A stretch of DNA of 50,076 bases from Flavobacteriales bacterium (GTDB lineage Bacteria; Bacteroidota; Bacteroidia; Flavobacteriales_D; Crocinitomicaceae), in the NCBI GenBank assembly GCA_013373595.1, contig JABXHO010000080.1, positions 1 to 50,076 on the forward strand. Direction: 5' to 3'. Made by a program: the position numbers and the translations under genes. Positions 43,184 through 50,076 of the stretch are shown in pieces. Position 1 is the first letter of the stretch. Every line of letters starts with the position of its first letter. The notes beneath the pieces were generated by a model. It was not told where the DNA came from. It saw nothing but the letters and a program-made list of their open reading frames with translations, and searched no databases.

Positions 43184-45028
43184 TTATTCTACCGTTACCG
43201 ATTTCGCCAAGTTTCTAGGTTGGTCAACGTTACAGTTACGCATAACCGCAATGTGATACGATAAAAGTTGGAATGGAATCGTTGCCAAAAGCGGAACCAA
43301 ATGCTCATCAGTTTCTGGAATTTCGATCACGTGATCGGCAATGTCCTTCACTGTTTCATCACCTTCAGTAACAATGGCAATAATCTTTCCTTTTCGAGCT
43401 TTCACCTCTTGGATATTGCTTACAACCTTCTCGTAAGATGTACCCTTCGTAGCGATCACAAATACAGGCATTGCCTCATCGATCAAAGCAATAGGTCCGT
43501 GTTTCATTTCGGCAGCCGGGTATCCTTCTGCGTGGATGTACGAAATCTCTTTCAATTTTAAGGCGCCTTCCAAAGCAACGGGGAAGGAACTTCCTCTACC
43601 AAGATACAAGGCGTTCGTTGCATTTTGATAGATAGAGGAGATGTATTCAATTTGATCGTTTTTCTCGAGCACACGTTGAACTTTCGATGGAATTGCTTCC
43701 AGCTCAGAAAGCATGGTGCGGAATTTCGATTCACTGATAGTTCCTTTTTGGTGCGCTAATGACAAAGCCATTAAGGTAAGCACAGTCACTTGAGCCGTAA
43801 ATGCTTTTGTGGATGCCACACCAATTTCTGGTCCTGCATGTGTGTACGAACCTGCGTCCGTGATACGAGAAATAGAAGATCCTACAACGTTACAAATGCC
43901 TAGAATGGTTGCTCCTTTCGACTTCGCCAATTCCAATGCGGCAAGTGTATCGGCAGTTTCCCCTGATTGTGAAACAGCAATTACGATATCATTTTCTGTG
44001 ATAATCGGATTACGGTAACGGAACTCACTTGCATATTCAACTTCAACGTTGATACGTGCTAAATCTTCGAATAAGTATTCTCCTACCAAGCATGCATGCC
44101 ACGAAGTTCCACAGGCAATCATAATCACGCGCTGCGCATTAATGATCTTTTGCTCATAATCTTTGATTCCGCCCAGTGCAACCCAGCCTTGTTCAGCATT
44201 TAGTCGACCACGGAAACAATCTTCAATTGAGCGAGGTTGTTCGTGAATTTCTTTGAGCATGAAGTGCTCGTATCCGCCTTTCTCCAATGCTTCGAGGTGA
44301 AGCTCGAGCTCTTGAATGTAAGGTGTTTTTTCAACATCATCGATGCTGTATAGTTTCAATTCTTCTCCACGTTTGATAACAGCGATCTCTTCGTCGTTCA
44401 TGTAAACAACTTGCTTCGTGTACTCAACAATAGGAGTAGCATCAGAAGCGAGGTAGAAATCGCCTTCAGTTCCCAACCCAACTACGAGTGGACTACTTTT
44501 TCGTGCGGCAATTAGTTTGTCTGGTTCTTTTTCCGACATCACGACAATTGCGTATGCCCCGACAACTTGCTGAAGTGCCAATCGAACAGACTCCCCAAGT
44601 TTATGACCTGTTTTGGTACGGATATCATCAATCAAGTAACAAAGCACTTCCGTGTCGGTGTCACTTTTGAATTCATATCCCTTATTCAATAACTCCTGTT
44701 TGATGGCATCGTAATTCTCAATAATCCCATTGTGGATAATGGCCAAATCACCCGCTTGCGAAGCATGAGGATGTGCATTGGTGTCGTTAGGTTCACCGTG
44801 AGTAGCCCAACGCGTATGACCAATACCAACATTCCCCGAGATATTTTTATCGGCAGCGAATTCTTCAAGATTGGCAACTTTACCTTGTTTCTTGTAGATA
44901 TTCAGTCCACCCTCGTTGTGAAGTGCAATTCCAGCACTATCATAACCACGATATTCCAATCGCTTGAGTCCTTTTATAATGATTGGATAAGCTTCTTTTT
45001 GACCAATGTAGGCAACAATTCCACACAT
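43184..45028 (-). CDS. glmS: Glutamine--fructose-6-phosphate aminotransferase
   Basis: This 614-residue enzyme makes glucosamine-6-phosphate, the first step to UDP-GlcNAc for peptidoglycan and LPS. Residues 1-220 are the class II glutaminase with N-terminal Cys2 (MCGIVAYIGQ) and LEYRGYDSAGIA. SIS domains follow at about 290-430 (ACGTSWHA, SGETADTLAA, ASTKAFTAQ) and 460-600. The C-terminus ends RNLAKSVTVE, as in the family. It sits 11 bp after the DUF4270 lipoprotein gene. Confidence 0.97.
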   Translation of the reverse strand: MCGIVAYIGQKEAYPIIIKGLKRLEYRGYDSAGIALHNEGGLNIYKKQGKVANLEEFAADKNISGNVGIGHTRWATHGEPNDTNAHPHASQAGDLAIIHNGIIENYDAIKQELLNKGYEFKSDTDTEVLCYLIDDIRTKTGHKLGESVRLALQQVVGAYAIVVMSEKEPDKLIAARKSSPLVVGLGTEGDFYLASDATPIVEYTKQVVYMNDEEIAVIKRGEELKLYSIDDVEKTPYIQELELHLEALEKGGYEHFMLKEIHEQPRSIEDCFRGRLNAEQGWVALGGIKDYEQKIINAQRVIMIACGTSWHACLVGEYLFEDLARINVEVEYASEFRYRNPIITENDIVIAVSQSGETADTLAALELAKSKGATILGICNVVGSSISRITDAGSYTHAGPEIGVASTKAFTAQVTVLTLMALSLAHQKGTISESKFRTMLSELEAIPSKVQRVLEKNDQIEYISSIYQNATNALYLGRGSSFPVALEGALKLKEISYIHAEGYPAAEMKHGPIALIDEAMPVFVIATKGTSYEKVVSNIQEVKARKGKIIAIVTEGDETVKDIADHVIEIPETDEHLVPLLATIPFQLLSYHIAVMRNCNVDQPRNLAKSVTVE

Positions 45029-45039
45029 AATGAGCTAAT

Positions 45040-46362
45040 TTAGAATTCGGTATACAAGATGCGCAAAGACGGTTTTGTTTTGTTAATCGTCTCCGTACCG
45101 TTAAAGATAATGCGATCTGCCGAAGAATTATAGAAAAGAGGAGAAATAACCAGAGGTGTATTCTCAATTTCTCCGTCGATAATACGTTGAACATGGAAGC
45201 GTAAATCGAATGAATACTGTTTGCTGAAAGAGCTATAAACTGCATTTCCAAGTGCAATCAATTGCCCTGGGTTGTCAGGATCTTCTCTTGCAACAGAAAC
45301 GGCTCCAGCTGGTTCGTACTCAACACCCGTTTGATGGGAAACACTCAGTTTCATAATAGCAGAGTGTACAACAGCATTGCTTGGGATATCAGAAACGGAT
45401 GGCATCTCAACCATGGCACGACTCTTTAATGCCTGCGCGTAGTATTCTGACTGTCCAAAAGAAGTGTTGTCAATCACATCTTGAACACGTGTTCCCGTGT
45501 TGACCATGTCTACCTTATTGAAGTGCGTCGCACCTGTGCAGACAAAATCAAATTCCTTCTGCGTACCATCTTGAGTGTAATAAATAGTTAGTCGCGTTGT
45601 AGAGTTATTCAAATCGAAATACATCACGCCTCCTTCTCCAGAAGACTGAAGTCCATTTGCCGTTCGAATGTGGAGTCCCTTGAAGTACTCAGTGAACGCA
45701 TCTGTAGATGCAAAAGATGTAGGAAGTAACGCCGCATCTTCCATGATGGTACGCGCTTTGTTCGTGTCTAGATGAATGCGGAGTTGGGCTGTTGCTTCCT
45801 CTCCTGCGATAATCGTAGTCGTATTAGGATCCATGTTCACGATCTCATGTCCAGGGAGCACTAAGTTGTTTGCTACGTCGCTCAAAACGGAACTGAATTG
45901 ATAATAGATCGAATCGTCATCACTGCTAATGCCATTTGCATCATCAATTTCAAATACCTCGATTGTTTGATTACCCGCTTTTCCGTAGAGTCCAGCATAC
46001 ACCAATCCCATCACAAATGAATCGATGGAAACAGTGGATAAATCACCGAAATCTGGATTCAATTGCTCAATATGTAATTGAGTGAAAATTTCGCCACTCA
46101 CCTGACCAAATGTTGGGTCATTGTACGAACCTAGCAAACTCACCAAGTTGTCCTTGGTAATTGTTGAGTCTTCAACTTTTGTGTAAGTAATCAGCGAAAA
46201 GGTATCAACCCCTGCTGATGAAAGCAAGTCATTCTGATCAATGGTGTTCGTGCCGATAAGGTTTTCCTTTTTCTTACACGAGACGAGTACAAGGGCGAAT
46301 AACAAAAAAGTAGCGGAAAAGACAATGCTTTTCCGCCACTCAAAAGAATGTTTATTTATCAT
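45040..46362 (-). CDS. DUF4270 lipoprotein
   Basis: From the ATG at 46362 the protein has 440 residues; an in-frame start at 46386 would overlap the upstream gene. The lipobox is ALVLVSC (Cys about 29). The DUF4270 pattern is clear: TYTKVEDSTITKDNLVSLLG and SYNDPTFGQVSGEIFTQL. The start follows the glycogen synthase stop by one base. In this phylum DUF4270 commonly lies beside glycogen synthase, panC and glmS. Probably an outer-membrane or surface lipoprotein; function unknown. Confidence 0.88.
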   Translation of the reverse strand: MINKHSFEWRKSIVFSATFLLFALVLVSCKKKENLIGTNTIDQNDLLSSAGVDTFSLITYTKVEDSTITKDNLVSLLGSYNDPTFGQVSGEIFTQLHIEQLNPDFGDLSTVSIDSFVMGLVYAGLYGKAGNQTIEVFEIDDANGISSDDDSIYYQFSSVLSDVANNLVLPGHEIVNMDPNTTTIIAGEEATAQLRIHLDTNKARTIMEDAALLPTSFASTDAFTEYFKGLHIRTANGLQSSGEGGVMYFDLNNSTTRLTIYYTQDGTQKEFDFVCTGATHFNKVDMVNTGTRVQDVIDNTSFGQSEYYAQALKSRAMVEMPSVSDIPSNAVVHSAIMKLSVSHQTGVEYEPAGAVSVAREDPDNPGQLIALGNAVYSSFSKQYSFDLRFHVQRIIDGEIENTPLVISPLFYNSSADRIIFNGTETINKTKPSLRILYTEF

Positions 46363-46363
46363 G

Positions 46364-47185
46364 TTATATGAGAACTTCTGCTTCAATAATTTTGTCTAAG
46401 AACTCTGAAGTTTCCTTCACTTGATGCTCTTCAGCTACCCAATCCAATTTTGCACATTCTGCATTATCAAAAATGGTACGAAGCTCAGGACTGAGTTCTT
46501 CACTTCCAACGCTAATTCCGTCAGCATATTTTGCAGCGGCCTTAGAAATTGCTTCGAGCGAAGGTTCAGTCAAATCAGCGATGACCTCGTCAGAGAACCC
46601 GTCAAATTTAAGTTTTTCCGAAAATCGGCTGTCCCAATTATTGTTAAACCCTTCGTTGTACATGTGGTACACCACTTTCGTGTTAGCGAAGTGTGGATCG
46701 TCCTTGTATAGGTTTTTGATGTACAAAGGCATAAGAGAGGTCATCCAACCACTACAGTGGATTACGTCTGGTTGCCATCCGAGTTTCTTCACAGTTTCCA
46801 AAACTCCTCGGTTGAAGAACATAGAACGCTCATCATTATCCGTGTGTTCGTTCTTGTCATCATCAAGTACCGTATTCTTGCGCTTGAAGAACTCATCATT
46901 GTCGATGAAGTAAACTTGCATACGCGCCGAAGAAATAGACGCTACTTTGATAATAAGCGGATGATCGTTATCGTCGATGATCATGTTCATCCCAGAAAGT
47001 CGAATTACCTCGTGAAGCTGGTGTCTTCTTTCGTTGATCACTCCAAATCGTGGCATAAAAACCCGAATCTCTTTCCCCGCTTCTTGTATCCCCTGCGCTA
47101 AATTTCTCGCTGTCGTAGAAATCTCTGATTTAGGTAAAAATGGCGATATCTCCTGTGAGATAAATAGTACTTTCTTCTTCTCCAT
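46364..47185 (-). CDS. Glycogen/starch synthase, GT5 N-terminal domain only
   Basis: From the ATG at 47185 the product has 273 residues, with the start MEKKKVLFISQEISPFLPKS. It carries the GT5 N-terminal domain (EISTTARNLAQGI, MPRFGVINERR, DVIHCSGWMTSLMPLY) but stops before the C-terminal donor-sugar domain that carries the GT1-like nucleotide site. Full-length GlgA is about 480 residues. The short form is regularly annotated as glycogen/starch synthase in Bacteroidota, so it is probably real and not a local break. Catalysis alone is doubtful; a regulatory or sugar-binding role is possible. Confidence 0.85.
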   Translation of the reverse strand: MEKKKVLFISQEISPFLPKSEISTTARNLAQGIQEAGKEIRVFMPRFGVINERRHQLHEVIRLSGMNMIIDDNDHPLIIKVASISSARMQVYFIDNDEFFKRKNTVLDDDKNEHTDNDERSMFFNRGVLETVKKLGWQPDVIHCSGWMTSLMPLYIKNLYKDDPHFANTKVVYHMYNEGFNNNWDSRFSEKLKFDGFSDEVIADLTEPSLEAISKAAAKYADGISVGSEELSPELRTIFDNAECAKLDWVAEEHQVKETSEFLDKIIEAEVLI

Positions 47186-47211
47186 AGAAAAATTTATTGG
47201 TAAAAACTTTA

Positions 47212-47242
47212 CAAAAATATAGAAAAAAAAGCGGAAACTCAA
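47212..47242 (-). promoter_or_regulatory. Candidate promoter for the glycogen-synthase-like operon
   Basis: On the minus strand a TTG (47242-47240) is separated by 20 nt from TATTTTTG (47219-47212), which matches the Bacteroidota -33/-7 pattern (TTG, TAnnTTTG) with near-normal spacing. The -7 element ends 26 bp before the ATG at 47185. Confidence 0.55.
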
Positions 47243-47252
47243 CAAAAACGGA

Positions 47253-47260
47253 TAGTTTTG
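47253..47260 (+). promoter_or_regulatory. Candidate -7 element for panC (TAGTTTTG)
   Basis: Exact TAnnTTTG match, 21 bp before the panC ATG at 47282, back to back with the divergent promoter at 47212-47242. No clear -33 element. Confidence 0.4.
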
Positions 47261-47281
47261 TTCGCCTTTAAAGTATTGAAA

Positions 47282-48139
47282 ATGGGGGATTCACACGTAT
47301 TTACAACTGTAAAACCGCTGCAAAAGAGATTGCACAAGGAGCTGGAAAATTCAACAATTGGATTCTTTCCAACCATGGGAGCCTTGCACCACGGGCACAT
47401 TGAGCTGGTGAAACAAGCGAAAAAAGAGAACGATGTTGTAGTGGTAAGTATCTTTGTAAATCCAACGCAATTCAATAATCCAGACGACTTGGAAAAATAT
47501 CCTCGAATGTTGGATAAGGACCTTGAATTGTTGGATGAAGTGGGTGATGTCATTGTATTTGCGCCAGATGTAAAAACAGTGTATCCCGACAACTATGAAA
47601 ACCTCAAAATAGATCTTGGAAAGTTGGGAGAAACCATGGAAGGTGAGTTTCGCCCTGGTCATTTTGACGGTGTGATGAACGTTGTAAAGCGTTTCTTCGA
47701 TATCGTAAAGCCCACGCGTGCCTATTTCGGAATGAAGGATTTTCAACAGGTCGCTGTAATCAAACACTTGGTAAAAGTGACAAATGATCCAGTAGAGATT
47801 GTTGTGTGCGATATCGTTCGAGAAGAAAGTGGGTTGGCAAGTAGCAGTAGAAATGTACGACTTACCGAAGAGCAAAAAGAGGAAGCATTGATTATCATCG
47901 AAACATTGAGATTCCTAAAATCTATCGTAGATCAATATCCTCCGCAAAAGGCGTGGAAAAAAGCAAAACAGTTCTTCCGAAAGGGAACACTCGAGTTGGA
48001 ATACCTCGAAATCATTCATCCGCTTACGCTCAAACGACTCGAAAAATGGACGCCAGGGGCACATGCGTGTATTGTGGCATACGCTGGGGAAGTTAGGCTA
48101 TTAGATAATATTCAATTGATTCCCTTTGAAGAAAAATAA
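47282..48139 (+). CDS. panC: Pantothenate synthetase
   Basis: This 285-residue enzyme condenses pantoate and beta-alanine using ATP in CoA biosynthesis. The signature PTMGALHHGH (30-39) with FVNPTQFNNPDD and the ESGLASSSRNVRL region are intact. I chose ATG 47282; the frame is open to a TTG at 47258, but its eight extra residues are not typical. panD follows 31 bp after its stop, forming the usual panC-panD pair for pantothenate. Confidence 0.96.
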   Translation: MGDSHVFTTVKPLQKRLHKELENSTIGFFPTMGALHHGHIELVKQAKKENDVVVVSIFVNPTQFNNPDDLEKYPRMLDKDLELLDEVGDVIVFAPDVKTVYPDNYENLKIDLGKLGETMEGEFRPGHFDGVMNVVKRFFDIVKPTRAYFGMKDFQQVAVIKHLVKVTNDPVEIVVCDIVREESGLASSSRNVRLTEEQKEEALIIIETLRFLKSIVDQYPPQKAWKKAKQFFRKGTLELEYLEIIHPLTLKRLEKWTPGAHACIVAYAGEVRLLDNIQLIPFEEK

Positions 48140-48141
48140 CT

Positions 48142-48149
48142 TATGTTTG
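48142..48149 (+). promoter_or_regulatory. Candidate internal -7 element for panD (TATGTTTG)
   Basis: Exact TAnnTTTG match 21 bp before the panD ATG, just after the panC stop. TTTG at 48125-48128 lies 13 bp upstream, which is shorter than usual spacing. It may allow panD to be read independently. Confidence 0.35.
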
Positions 48150-48170
48150 TAGCATTATTAAATGAATGAA

Positions 48171-48521
48171 ATGTTAGTAAACGTTGTAAAGTCGAAAATT
48201 CATCGAGTAAAAGTTACTCAGGCGGATCTCAACTATATTGGAAGCATCACTATTGATGAAGAGTTGATGAAGGCTGCGAATATCATCGAAGGAGAGCGTG
48301 TCCAAATTGTAAATGTCAACAATGGCGAACGCATCGAAACGTATGCAATCAAAGGTGAAGCGAAATCTGGAACCATTTGTTTAAACGGTCCAGCGGCAAG
48401 AAGGGTGGCGTGCGGAGATATCGTAATCATTATCGGTTATGGTATGATGGATTTCGAAGAAGCAAAATCATTCAAGCCTTCATTGGTTTTCCCTAACGAG
48501 GAAACAAACTTAATTGACTAG
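48171..48521 (+). CDS. panD: Aspartate 1-decarboxylase
   Basis: This pyruvoyl enzyme makes beta-alanine, the panC substrate. From ATG 48171 (116 aa) the self-cleavage site is Gly24-Ser25 in [10 protein letters not shown], matching the numbering of E. coli PanD exactly, so this start is preferred over ATGs at 48162 and 48166 (the latter is out of frame). Other family features are [27 protein letters not shown] and the GxAARxxxxGD pattern ([12 protein letters not shown]). Confidence 0.96.
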   Translation: MLVNVVKSKIHRVKVTQADLNYIGSITIDEELMKAANIIEGERVQIVNVNNGERIETYAIKGEAKSGTICLNGPAARRVACGDIVIIIGYGMMDFEEAKSFKPSLVFPNEETNLID

Positions 48522-49506
48522 TCAGTTGAAAGATAGAATCATCAAAATTCTCAAAATTGTCGTTCCCATCGGAATCGGGTTGTACCTAACATGGTATTTC
48601 ATCGATGGAATGAGCGAAAAGGATGTTGAGGACGTCAAGAACGCATTTCGAGAAGCAGATTATGCATGGGTAGCCTTAAGTTTGGTTATCATGTTTTTAA
48701 GTCACTTCAGTCGTGCCTATCGCTGGCTGTTCGTACTAGAACCGTTGGGATACAAGCCGAAGTTGGTCAATTCGTACCACTCCGTTATGTCTGGTTACAT
48801 TATTAATTATACGGTTCCCCGATCAGGAGAAGTGGCGCGAGCAGGGTTGATGGCTACCTATGAGGATATTCCATTCGAAAAAGGTTTTGCAACGATTGTG
48901 GCAGAGCGTGTGATCGACTTGGTGATGTTTGCCATTGTCTTTTTTATTTCAGGTTTACTTCAAGTCAACAACGATGAAATCAAAAGCATTACACAGCGAG
49001 ATGGAGAACCGAGTTATTTGATTTGGTATATACTCGGTGGGATGTTTTTGTTTGGGTTAATCGGATTGATTATCTATCTGAAAAATCAGAAAGTCAAAAA
49101 TTTTATCAATGAAAAACTACGAGGTTTTTTGGAGGGATTGAAAGCCATTTGGACAATGAAGAAAAAATGGGCGTTCATCGGTCATACCATTTTCATTTGG
49201 GCATGTTATGTTGGAGCGATTTGGGTAACGGCTCAGGCTTTTCCTCAAACGAAAGATATGCCGATTGGATTGGTTTTCGCTGCATTCGTAGTTGGAGCTG
49301 CTGCAATAGGTGCTACACCAGGAGGACTCGGCTTGTACCCACTTTGGATAACGGGTGCGCTTGCTGCTTATGGGATCGAGTTTAAAGCCTTTGGGGCATT
49401 TGCTTGGGTAACACAAACAGGATTGTTAGTTGTTCTCGGTCTCTTATCATTATTCCTTATTCAGCGGAAGCCTAAATTAAGAACAGAAAGTAAAAATGAT
49501 CAATAG
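48514..49506 (+). CDS. YbhN / LPG-synthase-TM family membrane protein
   Basis: This 330-residue polytopic protein of the lysylphosphatidylglycerol synthase TM-region (flippase-like, YbhN) family has six to eight TM segments, [16 protein letters not shown], the [19 protein letters not shown] signature and [13 protein letters not shown] near the C-terminus. The first usable start is a TTG at 48514, overlapping the panD stop; no ATG fits nearby. No catalytic LPG-synthase domain is present, so lipid transfer or flipping is a guess from family context. It overlaps the next gene by 11 bp. Confidence 0.87.
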   Translation: MTSQLKDRIIKILKIVVPIGIGLYLTWYFIDGMSEKDVEDVKNAFREADYAWVALSLVIMFLSHFSRAYRWLFVLEPLGYKPKLVNSYHSVMSGYIINYTVPRSGEVARAGLMATYEDIPFEKGFATIVAERVIDLVMFAIVFFISGLLQVNNDEIKSITQRDGEPSYLIWYILGGMFLFGLIGLIIYLKNQKVKNFINEKLRGFLEGLKAIWTMKKKWAFIGHTIFIWACYVGAIWVTAQAFPQTKDMPIGLVFAAFVVGAAAIGATPGGLGLYPLWITGALAAYGIEFKAFGAFAWVTQTGLLVVLGLLSLFLIQRKPKLRTESKNDQ

Positions 49507-50014
49507 AACGGATTTTCTCGGAGGAAAAATAGCAACACTCAAAGAGGCGAAACAACACATGGAAGTCTGGAAAATGACCGGACGAAAAGTGGTGTTCACA
49601 AACGGAGTTTTTGATATCCTTCACAAAGGTCATGTTACGTATTTGGCCCAAGCAGCCCAACATGGAAATCGCATGGTGGTTGGCTTAAATGCCGATGCAT
49701 CCGTTAAGCGTTTGGGAAAAGGCGATGACCGTCCGATTAATGATCAAGATGCACGAGCAACTGTGTTGGCGGCATTGAGCTCTGTAGATTTGGTGGTTCT
49801 ATTCGACGAAGATACGCCTCTCGATTTGATTCGTGAGTTGCAGCCGAATGTCTTGGCAAAAGGAGCGGATTACGATCCAGAAGAAACTGATCCTGCTTCG
49901 AAAAAGTACGTTGTAGGCTCTGATCTCGTTCGTAAGAACGGCGGAGAAGTAGTGGCTATTCCACTCGTTGATGGTTTTTCAACAACGGGCATCGTTGAGA
50001 AATTGCGCAAGTAA
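49496..50014 (+). CDS. rfaE2: D-glycero-beta-D-manno-heptose 1-phosphate adenylyltransferase
   Basis: This 172-residue nucleotidyltransferase activates heptose for LPS inner-core synthesis as ADP-heptose. The HxGH motif is ILHKGHVTYL (H43, H46), with FTNGVFD upstream, LGKGDDRPINDQDARA, and the GIVEKLRK end. It is a stand-alone adenylyltransferase, corresponding to the C-terminal domain of E. coli HldE. The kinase part is not in the window. It overlaps the YbhN-like gene by 11 bp. Confidence 0.93.
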   Translation: MINRTDFLGGKIATLKEAKQHMEVWKMTGRKVVFTNGVFDILHKGHVTYLAQAAQHGNRMVVGLNADASVKRLGKGDDRPINDQDARATVLAALSSVDLVVLFDEDTPLDLIRELQPNVLAKGADYDPEETDPASKKYVVGSDLVRKNGGEVVAIPLVDGFSTTGIVEKLRK

Positions 50015-50056
50015 TCTCGTATAAATACAGTATTCGATTCGGTTTATTTGGTTCTT

Positions 50057-50076
50057 CGACTATCCGACTATCCGAC
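50057..50076. repeat. Start of an 8-bp tandem repeat (CGACTATC)
   Basis: Two and a half copies of CGACTATC run to the window's last base. The true length cannot be seen. Confidence 0.5.

Noticed and set aside
47351-47875. 174-residue minus-strand frame opposite panC
   Set aside because: panC is unmistakable on the plus strand and the opposite frame shows no domain.

Overview
The window looks like chromosomal DNA from a Bacteroidota bacterium of the order Flavobacteriales, possibly a Crocinitomicaceae/Fluviicola-like organism (inference). The signs are: secreted proteins with type IX secretion (T9SS) C-terminal domains (179-2446, 9780-13820, 31466-33103), a choice-of-anchor-L/gliding-associated protein, a MurF-Alr fusion, a one-domain glycogen synthase beside a DUF4270 lipoprotein, glmS and panC-panD, many short lipoproteins, and TAnnTTTG-type -7 promoter elements. 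No rRNA, tRNA, CRISPR array or insertion sequence was seen.

Layout. 1-87 is the tail of an unidentified gene. 179-9643 holds a large surface protein, an M20 dipeptidase with a LEA-type lipoprotein, tdk and murF-alr (peptidoglycan and nucleotide metabolism), an acidic E/P-rich protein and an M28 peptidase. 9780-15469 holds a 1346-residue T9SS protein, a thioredoxin-motif lipoprotein and a beta-barrel. 15590-19900 is regulatory: a membrane-anchored winged-helix regulator of inverted ToxR-like topology, a small lipoprotein, and a divergent TPR histidine kinase / LytTR response regulator pair.

20005-25929 is the most unusual part: four tightly packed same-strand genes that I cannot match to a described system. 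The first encodes a possible TIR-like/flavodoxin-fold protein whose extreme C-terminus carries a Gly/Asn/Gln motif. The second (894 aa) begins with two copies of a closely similar motif, followed by a degenerate P-loop-like region and a long helical-repeat region. The third is a four-TM coiled-coil protein and the fourth a membrane-anchored vWA-like protein. The pairing of an effector-like protein and an NLR-like protein through a shared short motif is the arrangement seen in bacterial amyloid-signalling/NLR immunity, so I propose a candidate defence or cell-suicide system. Three small accessory genes follow (26041-27025).

27022-36254 holds a histidine kinase with a GT4 glycosyltransferase, an imelysin-like lipoprotein, two secreted proteins, and a rhodanese / sterol-desaturase-like / small membrane protein operon preceded by a candidate Crp/Fnr-type operator. 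36372-43153 holds a YfhO-like GT-C membrane protein, small lipoproteins (one of 56 aa), a YD-repeat-like protein, an SDR, an alkyltransferase-like protein, a DUF4349 protein and a GNAT. 43184-50014 is conserved core: glmS, DUF4270 and glycogen synthase on the minus strand, divergent from panC, panD, a YbhN-like flippase-family protein and the heptose adenylyltransferase.
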